DNA of 64,000 nucleotides from Cryptococcus deneoformans JEC21 (Eukaryota > Basidiomycota > Tremellomycetes > Tremellales > Cryptococcaceae). Below the pieces are notes generated by a model. That model searched no databases, was not told where the DNA came from, and was given only the letters and a program-made list of their open reading frames with translations. The stretch covers positions 164,941-228,940 of the forward strand of contig NC_006679.1 of assembly GCF_000091045.1 (NCBI RefSeq), written 5' to 3'. Made by a program: the position numbers and the translations under genes. Below, one piece after another: positions 32,026 to 42,425 of this stretch. Within the stretch, counting starts at the first letter, position 1. Each line of letters begins with the position of its first letter.

Positions 32026-34397
32026 ATGAGCGACATGGAGTACTTTATCGGCTTTGACGTGTAAGTGGAGCTGCCCTAACACCACCGCAAGCCACACCTC
32101 AGCCACGTTCCTATATACTCGCAGCAGACGCTGACACTGCTTATCAACAGTGGCACTGGCTCTGGCAGAGCATGTCTCGTCGACCGCAACGGTAATCTTA
32201 TCGCTGAGCACGCTGGTCAGTTCTCTTGTCACTTCTACGCCGTCGTCCTAATTCAAACTTTTTTCTTTCTCCACCAGAACCTACTCTTACCCACCGTTCC
32301 CCCACCGACGCTCGTATCTTTGAGCAATCCACAAGGAACATCTGGAAATCGCTCTCCACCTGCTCTAAGAAGATCCTCTCCGAGTCTGGTATCAAGCCTG
32401 AACAAGTTAAAGGTCTCGGCTTTGACGCTACTTGTTCGCTTGCTGTCGTCGACAAACAGGGCAAGCCTGTGAGCATCTCCAGGACAGGCCAGACTGAGGA
32501 GGATGAAAAGGATGCCAATCTCGGGTCGGAAGGGGAGTGGAATGTCATCCTTTGGGCTGACCACCGAGCTGAGGAGGAGGCCGAAAAAATCAACTCGACT
32601 GGCGAGGGCGTGCTTGGTTTTGTTGGCAAGACTATGAGTGTGAGTAATTATTCCCAAGCTTTCGAATGTGAGCTAATGACCCACACAGCTTGAGATGGAG
32701 ATCCCCAAGACTCTCTGGTTGAGCAAACACATGGCTCAGGAGAAGTTCAAGCAGTGCATGTTCTTTGAGTATGTTTCTTCTGCTATAATTGCGTTCAAGC
32801 GCCAACTGTGGTCTCAGCCTTCCCGACTTCCTCACTTACAATGCTACCTCCGACATTGCTCGCTCCACTTGTTCTCTCGCCTGCAAATGCTCTTTTGTCC
32901 CCATCGGAGCTACCATGACCCACGACTGTGATGGCGGCAAGGAGGAGGTTAGCTCCCAGGGCTGGTCTGCTAGGTTTTTCGAGAAGATCGGTGCGTCGGT
33001 TTCCATCTATCATCCTATCCTGGCTAATGGGGGGGGAACTTAGGCCTTCACGACTTGGTCGAAGAAGATTTTGCTTCCCTCGGTGGTATTCCCGGCAAGA
33101 ACGGCCTCGTCCTAACTGCCGGCCAACCAGTCGGTAAAGGCCTCAGCAAGCGTGCCGCCGAAGACCTCGGTCTTCTGGAAGGGACCGCTGTCGGATCTGG
33201 TGTTATCGATGCCTATGCCGGATGGATCGGTACCGTCGCTGCTGCTGCTGGAGAAGACCAGGCTCAGCCTACTCTTGAGGATGCTAGTACCAGGCTTGCT
33301 GCTATTGCTGGTACCAGTACATGCCACATTGCACAAAGCAAGGATGGTATCTTGGTCCCTGGGTGCGTAACGTTATTGTAAACCTTGGAAGATGCGCTAA
33401 TGGCATAATGCAGTGTTTGGGGTCCGTATCGAGATGCCGTGTTCCCTAACCTCTGGATGAACGAAGGTGGCCAATCTTCTACCGGCCAGGTGTGTATCCT
33501 TACTATATGACAGTAGACCAAGGCTGACGTGCGGTAACAGCTTATCGACTTCATGATGCAAAGCCACCCCGCCTATCCCAAGCTTTTGGAGCTTTCCAAG
33601 AGTTCTGGCAAGAGCACTTTTGAGTTGCTCGCTGAACGATTAGAAACTCTGCAGGCGGAGAAAGCTGCCAAGACTTTGAGTATGTGAATTCGCAATCATT
33701 GTGAGATTCATTAACGCTAATTGTTTTGCAGCTCATTTGACAAAGGATTTGCATTTCTATCCCGACTTGGTAAGTATATCCCCTCTCTTTGCTTTTTCGC
33801 CAAACTAACACACCGTAGCACGGTAATCGATCTCCCCTCGCCGATCCCCGTATGAAGGGTATGATCACCGGTCTCGTCCTTGATGACTCTCTCAACGATC
33901 TCGCCGCCAAATTTAACGTCACTCTTGAAGCCATCGCCTTGCAAACGCGCCACATTGTCGACGAGATGAACGCCAAAGGCCACAAGATTGACTCTATCTA
34001 CATGAGTGGTTCCCAAGCCAAGAACGGTCCCCTCATGCGTCTCCTCGCGACCGTCCTCCAGATGCCGGTCATCATCCCCCCTCAACCTTCTGCTGCTGTC
34101 GTACTCGGCGCAGCGATGCTTGGTCGATACGCATATTACCTCACGACCGAACGACAGGGTAAGCCCATTTCATCCCAGCAAGAAGCGGAGGAGGCCAAGG
34201 AAAAGGAAGGGTGGAGGCTTTGGGATGTGATGGTGCAGATGACTCGTCCGGGGAAGAGGATTGAACCAAGGAATGATGAGTTTGGGACGAGTGAGAAGAG
34301 GTTGTTGGATGTCAAGTACAAGATCTTTAGGGAGGCTGTAGAGGTGCAAAGGAGATGGAGGCAGATGATTGCTGATGAGGTCAAGGAAGAGGAATAA
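32026..34397 (+). CDS. FGGY-family carbohydrate kinase (D-ribulokinase-like)
   Basis: Cytosolic sugar kinase of the FGGY family, closest in wording to yeast YDR109C and animal FGGY (D-ribulose kinases). Exons: 32026-32060, 32151-32215, 32278-32639, 32689-32768, 32818-32990, 33044-33362, 33414-33489, 33541-33679, 33732-33769 and 33819-34397. They give 621 aa. The N-terminal ATPase lobe starts [18 protein letters not shown] (phosphate loop 1). [17 protein letters not shown] is the subfamily hallmark around the substrate site. The second lobe has [15 protein letters not shown] with the catalytic aspartate, [10 protein letters not shown] (phosphate 2 loop), [10 protein letters not shown] and [17 protein letters not shown] (adenosine-binding motif). 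The C-terminal 70 residues are charged and helical. Substrate is inferred from family only. Confidence 0.9.
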
Positions 34398-34697
34398 AAT
34401 GGGTCCATAGATTGCAAGAACTCAAAAGTAGAATGGGCGTTTTGTTTATAAAGATGGTTAAGTGTCTAGAGTCAGTCATGTTCGGGAAATGAAAATGTCG
34501 ATAATATGTCAACCAAATATTCGAAATACTATTGTTCGGAAAACATAAATAGGCTCAACGACTCGAAACCTCTGACTGATTGGAGGTTAAACACATTTTG
34601 ATCCATCTACAATGTTTGAAAAAAAAAACCCTAAGCTACAACGGTGCGAGCCCCAAAAACTATGCTCCTGAGCAAAAAATATAGGATCTGGACCCCA
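34398..34697. other. Convergent 3' flanks
   Basis: 300 bases between converging stop codons. AT-rich with an A-run at about 34619-34628. No gene seen. Confidence 0.5.
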
Positions 34698-36758
34698 TTA
34701 CGCCGCTTCCACCACAGACACCTGGCCCTCCTGGCTGACCTTCTTTTCCGATATCTCTGGCGCTTCCACACCCTCTTGCGGCATTCTCATCCTAGCAATC
34801 TCATCAACCCTCAACTCATCTTTACTCTCATCAACCTCCATGAAAGTCCTGTTCATTCCAGGCGGCGGAGAGATGAGACAAGCCAGATAGTAAACAAAAC
34901 CGGAAATACCAGTACCTGTGATCCAAGAGAGGTAGTATACACGCTGGGCCCCTACAGGGACGTAGATGTTGGGGTTGATAGAATTGATGAAACCAGGTGC
35001 GTTACAGGCAAAGCCGATGATGTAGCCCAAATAACCGCGCCAGTTGATACCCCAGGTGTACCAGTACCATCCACTCTTCTCCGCAGAATACAAGTCGTTT
35101 ACACGCATGTGTCCTCTTCGAACGAACCAGTAGTCGGTGATCATTGGACCCGCAATACACGAGAGAAGAACACCATAAGCGCTGAGATAAGTGCTGAAGG
35201 TGGAGGAAGACGTGTAGAGCAACCAGGGGTTCATGCAGATACCGATGATGGCGGCAATGTATCCACCCCTGCGAATAGAGAGGTATCGAGGGAAGAGGGC
35301 AGTCAAATCACAGCCGGCAGAAATAGAGTTGGCAGCAACATTGAGCAAAAGCCTGTCATTGCGCATTAGCCATGTCGTTAAAAAGCTAATCGGAGCAACG
35401 GTTGCAGGTACTACTCACTGAACGTAGACGAAACCAGCAGAGATAAAAACAAGTCCCGCTCGTGTAGATGAGGAGGCACCGTCAAGCATTCTGTCCATAA
35501 TCTGTGATTAAAGTTAACCACAGAATTGCATGACTTGGAAGATGAGGGTCTTACCTGGACAACATCCCAGATCTGAGTACCAAATTGAGGAGCACTGGCA
35601 GAAGCGATCACGATACCCAAGAAAGAGGTGACAGTAAAGCCGAGCGGCATTGAAATCAGTTGAGGCCATACGGCAGCACTGGGCTTCTTAGCCCTACTGG
35701 CAAAGTCAGGGGCATTGACTACGAGAGTAAACATGTTGTTGAAGCAGCTTGAGATGCTGATCAGCATCTGCCACCCCAAAGCGGAGCCAGACAAGGTAGC
35801 AGGCTGTGAGAAGACTGGACCAATACCGCCTGCACGAGTGATTGACCATCCAAAGAGAGTAAAGCCCACGATAGGGCCGACTATTGCTTTGGCTGCGAAG
35901 AGCCACCGAAGCTTGTGGATGGGAACCCAGATCGTGGGCAAAGAAAGGAGCCAAAAAATTACAAAGGCAAGAACATAAGCTGTTGACTCATGTAAGCATT
36001 CGAAGCGTTTGGCCTTTGTTGGATGATGAAAACTAACCTGAAGTAGTTTCGGTGCTTGCAGGCATTATGTTTTTGATATTGGGATAGCTTGGCCAGATCG
36101 CTCTGAGCAATACATAAACACATTCACCTCCGAGCCATCCTTGCACGCCCCACCAGATCGCTAAATGAAGATGAGTCCCTTGGATTCAAAGGCAGACTGA
36201 GACACGTACCAGCCATTCCTGCCCGGTTGAGAACAGGCCATAGACTGCCGAATAATCCAAACGTGGTACGACAGACAGCAGGGAAGACGATACCATGGAC
36301 AGCGCCCTATTGTTCGGTCAGTGCAGTCCAAAGCCATATAGAAGTGGGGACATACAGGACGCGCACTAAGGACGATGAGCGGACCGACGAGGGAGTACCC
36401 GATTATGACACAGATGAAGGCTAAGCGGGATCAGTGACGTTTCCCATGCCGTTGACATAGATTTTCATCTCACCTTGCCACCAACTAAGGCCTGCACTGA
36501 TCATCGATGAAGCAATAGTAAATGTATTTAAGTTGAAACTGTCAGCGATCCAGAAAGAAGCCTAACGCAGCAGGTCAGTTACTAGTCCAATCGCACGATT
36601 GAGAAACTCACAAAGTTCCAACCATCCCAAGTCTTTTGTTCCTCTTTGACAGGTAAGAGGTCCTCGGTTGCGAGGAACATCTCTGTACTTGTAAGACCCT
36701 CAGCATGGTCACTCTCAAGCTTCTTCAGAATCCTCTTGACTCTTAATCTTGTGGTCAT
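34698..36758 (-). CDS. NCS1-family nucleobase/uridine/allantoin permease
   Basis: Plasma-membrane symporter of the nucleobase:cation symporter-1 family (Fur4/Dal4/Fui1 group). Minus-strand exons: 36612-36758, 36474-36561, 36356-36420, 36210-36306, 36038-36160, 35555-35979, 35419-35501 and 34698-35352. They give 560 aa, normal for the family. About twelve membrane segments are visible. Signature blocks include KTWDGWNFASFWIADSFNLN (start of TM1), GRTTFG-like CRTTFGLFG, AAIWWGVQGWLGGECVY, LPTIWVPIHKLRWLF, FASRAKKPSAAVWPQLISMPLGF, and NSISAGCDLTALFPRYLSIRRGGY. Both termini are charged and cytosolic, with Lys residues suitable for ubiquitination. The substrate (uracil, uridine, allantoin or related) cannot be fixed from sequence alone. 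Confidence 0.92.
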
Positions 36759-37758
36759 TTTGTAGATGTGAATCGTAGGTGTTCGTACCAGAGGTTTGCA
36801 AGTTGAGTATAGTTGTTGGTGTTTCCGAGTTCAAGATATATATATATATATACATCAATCTCCTCGTCTTGTTCCGCTTTTTCTCGGCCGCTTTGGTGTG
36901 ATTATGTTTTGCTGAGATGCTTATCAGTTAGATATGCTCCAATGGAATTTGGCCTGTAGCTTATTTATGAAGAAGACTAAGGCATAGATGAAAATAGCTT
37001 CTTCTTTGATCTACGATAAGCAAACTCCCAGACGCCAAAGGTCAGCGTCAGTCGTATGTCAGTCCTGTACGAGGTAACAATCTGCCTCCCGTTTTGTCTA
37101 CCGAAGTTCCTGCATATCTACGATGTTAGCTTGGTCGAGTATCATCAGGCCGTGCTCTGTGTCCTGACGATCTCCATGCGCTCAGAAAGGTATCAATGAC
37201 GAGAAGCACTTCCAACAACCAATAATGATGTCGTAGTAAGTAGCCTGAGAGACCGGAATTAAACGTCCCAGAGCCCTGGGCCTTGCGTCTTGTGACTTGT
37301 GGTTGGTTGGTTTGAGATCTTCAGAGCTTCTTGCCTTCTTGCCTTCTCCGTTGAAAATGGAGCTGCCCTGAGGCCTTAGGTGATTGGCCCTCGGCGCAAG
37401 ACGTGGTCGGAAAAAGGCAATGTCTATAGCCGTGAACGAAGGTTCTGATAAAGACTAATAATAATTTATTCACATCGACTTTTGATTTGCTGTTGAAGCA
37501 AGTAGCCACCCTTTATCGCCGGCTTCAGGAGTGTGGCATTATCATTGGGAGAAGATTGACTCAAGGGAAAAGGATATGAATTATAAATAATTTTTAACAT
37601 AATCGTTGATTTTCCTCCAGTCGCCACACTATATATGCATAAAATATTTGATCATCATCAATTAATTCTGGGTGCCTGTATCGGCTTTTATGTGGATTCA
37701 AATCGATATGAAGAATTGCTTGTTATAACGCTGATAGTCACGGTGCCGTCTTTTTGCT
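36759..37758. other. Upstream region of permease gene
   Basis: 1.0 kb without a supported gene. An AT dinucleotide tract at about 36835-36852 sits about 80 bases upstream of the permease ATG and may serve as its TATA region. A 62-aa ORF at 37321-37509 has no recognisable features. Confidence 0.45.
36835..36852. repeat. AT microsatellite in permease promoter
   Basis: About nine AT units in a row, upstream of the minus-strand permease start codon. Likely an unstable simple repeat overlapping the core promoter. Confidence 0.7.
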
Positions 37759-38856
37759 CTATGAGCTCGGCTTAACAGCATAGATGTTGAATGCTCCTAG
37801 AGTGCGATGTCAGCTCTAGACGACAAAAGGCAAAACGATAGAATATACATACCGACCCACTCATTGAAGTCGATGTTCGCAACTGCATTGTTCGTCTCTG
37901 AGACAGGGATCTTGGTGCCGCAACAGGAGGATGAGTTCTCCTCATCTTCTTGAACTCTCTCTTTATAGATGTTGATGTCACTATTTTTGTTTACAAGCAT
38001 AATATCTGAGCGATTGGCATTAGCAGATGTTCCACTATGACTAAGGAGGATAGAAAAACAAACCTTGAAATCCTGCTTCCTTCAACCAATTCTCGTATTC
38101 ACCCACCAAGCTTGCCCCACTAATGCATCCAACGTAGAGGCCGAGGTGGGACTGCAACTCCGGAGTGATCTGCTTTTTGGCTAGGAGATCGCTCACCGAT
38201 ACTCGGCCGCCGGCTTTAAGCAAGCGATAGATTTCTTTGAAGACGAGATGTTTGTCGTCGTGAGGGACGAGATTTATCACACAATTGCTGATGATGCAAT
38301 CCGTAGAGTCAGATGGGAGTTCTATTTCAGTGATAGGCGTCTTGACAAATTTGACGTTGGTGGTAGATGACTTCTCGGCGTTTGCACGAGCTCGAGCGAG
38401 CATGTCCTGGTCCGTGTTAGTCCGGTCGTGAAATCACATCGATGAGGTTCTGTTCCATCGACTTTCGCTGGCCTTGCTTACATCACTTAAATCAACTCCG
38501 ATGACAAGGCCCTTTACACCGACTTTGCGGGCAGCCTGGAAGACATCAAATCCCCCTCCGCAGCCTAGATCAACGACTGTCTCGCCCTAAACAATGTTAG
38601 CATTACGTTTTTGAAAGTGACAAGACGTGGTAGTGCAGTAACATCGCTATGCAACACTCACCTCTTTCAATCCTGCAATTGTCAACGGATTCCCACAGCT
38701 GACCCCGAGGTTAGAGCCATCCGGAATACATGCCAAGTCTTCCACATTGTAGCCGAATGACAGGGCAACTTTCTTCATGTGCTCTGCGTTACTGGCTTCG
38801 TCCTCTCGAGCGATGGACGAGTAGTGTGTGTTAACTTGTTCGTAGAGGTTGGCCAT
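37759..38856 (-). CDS. Arsenite S-adenosylmethionine methyltransferase (AS3MT/ArsM-like)
   Basis: Methylates trivalent arsenic using SAM, forming mono- to trimethylated products. Minus-strand exons: 38662-38856, 38482-38586, 38064-38406, 37853-38005 and 37759-37796. They give 277 aa, the size of bacterial-type ArsM. SAM motif I is [13 protein letters not shown] (from residue 69), followed by [15 protein letters not shown] and the [12 protein letters not shown] block. Cysteines in family positions are C43/C54 (VSCGNP) and C194 (YVGCISGA), which in characterised ArsM proteins bind As(III). A CCG pair lies near residue 240. The gene is 1 kb upstream of, and on the same strand as, the permease. 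No other arsenic genes are seen nearby. Confidence 0.88.
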
Positions 38857-40465
38857 TTTGTTATATTATGAATGTTATGTTCTGAAGAATGAGGGATAGT
38901 TAGATGCGAGGAGTTGAGTTGACTTTATCATATCGCCCAGGTTTGTGGAGCCGGGCTAACAAAAGGAACTGCCTCCTGTCGTGACAGCATTGCTTAACGG
39001 TCTGATTAGTATGCGTACAGGTCAAAGAAAGGGTGCTCTATCGACTGATGGTGTTGATTTTTATGCATGCATAGAAATAAAAGAGATCGCTCAGTCAGCA
39101 TCCTCTCAACCATATCTCGGCTCGCTTGCACCAGCTTCCGAATGCCCATTTAATTTACGTAATACCCCATTCCTCTTTATCTGTGTCCGATCTGCGAATG
39201 GCTGTGTGAGAAGAGCTTCCCGCCGCATTCTTTATCCGCTTGCTCGGCTTTTCGCGATCACTCGTTTAGATAATAATTTATCGTTGATGGACGGAAGAGT
39301 TCGCTTCAATATGTCGACGTCTGTCCATCCCTCACCGAACGCTGGATTCAGGGGGTGATAAGGGAGGTTCTTCTCAATAACTAATAATAATATTTGACGA
39401 CATCCGTCTGCTGGTGAGGCCGATAATAATAACAAGCTCTTCGATCGGTTGTTCATTCCTCCTCGCTGTTCGTCGCTCTTCGCCTTTTGAGCCTCGTCAC
39501 AGCCATTAAATGAGTTGCACTTTGGTCAATACCGACGTAAACCAATAAAGATAATCCCATCATGTATCCAATGAGCGGTATACATACCTTCAAAAAGCGT
39601 AATAACCATCCATCGTTCCTTGCGCTTCTTCCCCCACCACTCTTCATCCTCTTCTTTTAGGACGACCCTCAATATCGAGGACTTCCACGTGTTTCCCCCC
39701 CGGGTTACTTGTTGACAGGACGAGAATGGGGATTTTCTCTTCCTATGGACGAGGATGCTTATAGATATTCTGCTCTGGATATACGACTTGAATGGCAAAG
39801 CAGGAGGCAAATAATAAATGCACGTAGTTATCATCGGCGAAGAGTGTGTACAATCCACTTTCTTCATCTTTTATAGTGAGTGCGAACTACTGCTGGCTGA
39901 GATACGTTTTAATTGCTAGCACGAGAATAGCTTTTCATCCATAGGTCAAATTGCAGATTGCAAGTCGATTGGCCGAAGAAGAGGCAGGTCGAGACAGGGA
40001 CTAACCGGTTCATGGTGTCAAGTGTGGTGAGGGGATATAGCCCTTTACTACATTGATCAGAACCTTTAATAATATTGTCCACCAAATGATATTTTCAAAC
40101 ACCATATATCTTTCATCGCAGGGTCGTTAAAGTACGTAATAGCTAATGCGCATAGATGTCAAGACAGTATACAAGTATGATAAATGGTAAGGAAGCAGAT
40201 AGTAATGTCAAGACATACGTATGGAGCAAAGCCAGGAAAGCACGCAAAGGCATCAACAAGCGTCAAGATTTGAACAGCTTCGACAACGGGAAAGGGGTTG
40301 GAGATATGACACGTTGACTACAAAGGGAATCAACGAAATAACGGGTCAAACGTCTTGTAAGCAAGGAAAATAATCCGTTGTAACCAGTAACCCGTAAAAG
40401 AGTTGAGCGAAAAGCGAAAGAGGATGGAAAAAGAGATAGTCTTAAAGATGATATTAGACTTTATC
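38857..40465. other. 1.6-kb intergenic region
   Basis: Longest ORFs (38981-39358 plus, 39526-39867 minus) lack domains, splice partners and compositional support. AATAATAAT-type clusters occur at about 39380-39392 and 39422-39431. No RNA gene recognised. The left part must contain the methyltransferase promoter. Confidence 0.4.
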
Positions 40466-41271
40466 CTAGATCGCCTCAACGGCTTCCTCAACCAAACCAC
40501 CCCATCCCTCGTACATCAGCGTGCTCCAAAGATGCCAACCTCCTACAACGACTATACCTAACATCAGCATGGCCTTCATCCGGTTTCTTCGGCCGTGATG
40601 CTGCTGATACGGCGTGGCTGCACCGCTGAGGAAGGACGAGAAAGCGGGAGAGAATTGATGTGCGGATTTGGTAGAGATGGAAGAATGTTGGCAGTGTCCT
40701 TGGAAGATGGAAGAACACGAGCCGAGTGAGGGTAGTGGAAGCGAGGTAGGAGCCAGGAGGACGGTTTGTTTTGGTGGAGGGAAAGGACGCGGGTTAAGAT
40801 GAGGTGGTTCGGCTAAAAGATACACGTTTAGTTTGAATTCCATTTTAGAAGTCGATGTAAAACCTACTCAAGACAATGCCGGGGACTTCCAAAGAAAGTT
40901 CCTCGCTATTTTGCCGGGGGGATACGCTAACCATCGCACCCATTAAAATCCTGGGAGACGACTGCATCCGTGATCCCAGACTCTTCTCGCTCATCGTAGG
41001 GCTTAGAGGTGCGCCCCTTTCAGAATCGACTCCGGAGAAGGACTTTCTAGACGGCATGAAGGGCGGGCTGTATTGCTGAGAGCTGAAACCCCCGAAGGGA
41101 GACGGTGGTGAGGTCGGTGGAGAAGAAAATGTCTGAGGCGAGTAAACAGGCGCTGGGCAAACAGGCGAGTTGAAGTCGAGATGGAGGCCTGACCAAGAGG
41201 AAGGGAGTCAGCGGAAAGACGACTTTGGCTGCCATTTAATACCACTTACGAGGCTTTTCGGACATGGTCAT
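40466..41271 (-). CDS. Predicted tail-anchored membrane protein, unknown
   Basis: Minus-strand exons: 41250-41271, 40868-41188 and 40466-40812, giving 229 aa. The start MTMSEKPR joins in frame through donor gtaagt and acceptor ggtcag. Residues 10-190 are polar, Ser/Pro-rich and disordered (VYSPQTFSSPPTSPPSPFGG, SPRILMGAMVSVSP). Near the C-terminus a basic patch (HHGRRNRMK) precedes one hydrophobic segment (AMLMLGIVVVGGWHLW) and a short acidic luminal end (GLVEEAVEAI). This is the layout of a C-tail-anchored ER, Golgi or mitochondrial outer-membrane protein. I do not recognise the family. Confidence 0.65.
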
Positions 41272-42425
41272 CCTTGTCAGTTTGACTCTGTGTGTCTTTT
41301 TAGTAAGACGCGTCTGACACTCGTTGCTTGGGCGTGAGCGAGGATCGTCTGCGCTGTACGGTACGCGCCGAGCGTGTGGTGCAGGGGAATGTGGCGGAGA
41401 AGAGCGCGTGGTAAAGAGCGTGGGCACAAATGAGTGTGGATAAGTTGGAATCTGCTGTCAGATAGAAGAGAGAGGTACTAGCCCCCCACTTTATAGAGAA
41501 AGATCGCCGCTGTCGTGAGTGAGCCGAAAATTGCAGGCAAGGATCCAGTGCGCAATCAGATCTTGATCGACCGAGCAATCAGACAGAGGCTCGTGCGTCC
41601 GTACGCCTGGTGATGGGCGGTCTCGGCCTAGATTGTACTAGCAGGAGGAAAGGATGCTGAGGCGTGGCCGGTACGCGTGTATGCGTTTCAGGGGAATAGC
41701 AGCGACGAGACGGGGGGGGTAGAAATAGCGGCAAGAAGCGTCGCAGGATGATGGTCGTAGACGTCGTCGAGTGTCGTGGCGCAGGCAATTAAATGAATGT
41801 GGGTCGAGTTTGTCGATAGTGGATGAGTTAAAAAGCTATACACAGGTGTTCGCGGAACGGGGGGGGAAGGAAGAAGAGCCAGGAGAGTTGAAAAAAGAAA
41901 GACGCGCGCGACAATTCTTGCCGCGAGCCCGCGACTGGAAAACATGCAAACATTATTACGACGCCATCCGTGCCTAGAATCGGACCTTACGGTTCTCGAC
42001 CTTCTCTGCAACGTAAGAATGGCGCCTGATCTCTCATTTCTCAAAGAGCGTCGCGTGAAGCTAGAGCTGTAGTCAGGTACGTAGCATGGTAGCATGTAGC
42101 ACGTGGCACACTCCATGATGACTATTACTTCGCTCAAAGTGCTACAGTTTGCATTGTCCATTCGGGTGCGGGTCCACATATAATGAGTGGCTATGTACTG
42201 ACTCCCATGAGCGTCGGATACTCGACTACCCAAGTATGTACTACAACGGTATCAAAAAGACAGATGATGGAAAGGGGTATTAAACATTAAACATTATAGA
42301 TGGGGTATGTGATCGTCGCGTATAGATAACAAATGTCATTGATCGTTTTCTTCTTCTCTCAACTCTCCACTCTTTCCCTGACAAGTGACTCCCTTGTCTA
42401 TTTTCTATTTCTCAACATGATACTA
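41272..42425. other. Intergenic region between two minus-strand genes
   Basis: 1.15 kb holding the promoter of the tail-anchored-protein gene and the 3' flank of the next gene. It is GC-rich at 41560-41960 with a G-run at about 41711-41719. A 181-aa minus-strand ORF (41688-42233) has no coherent features and is not called. Confidence 0.4.

Noticed and set aside
35939..35979. Apparent frameshift in the NCS1 permease
   Set aside because: On rereading the raw bases (three A, not four, after gggc) the frame LLSLPTIWVPIHK is intact.
39526..39867. 113-aa minus-strand ORF
   Set aside because: No domain, biased by AT-rich repeats, and no splice partners.
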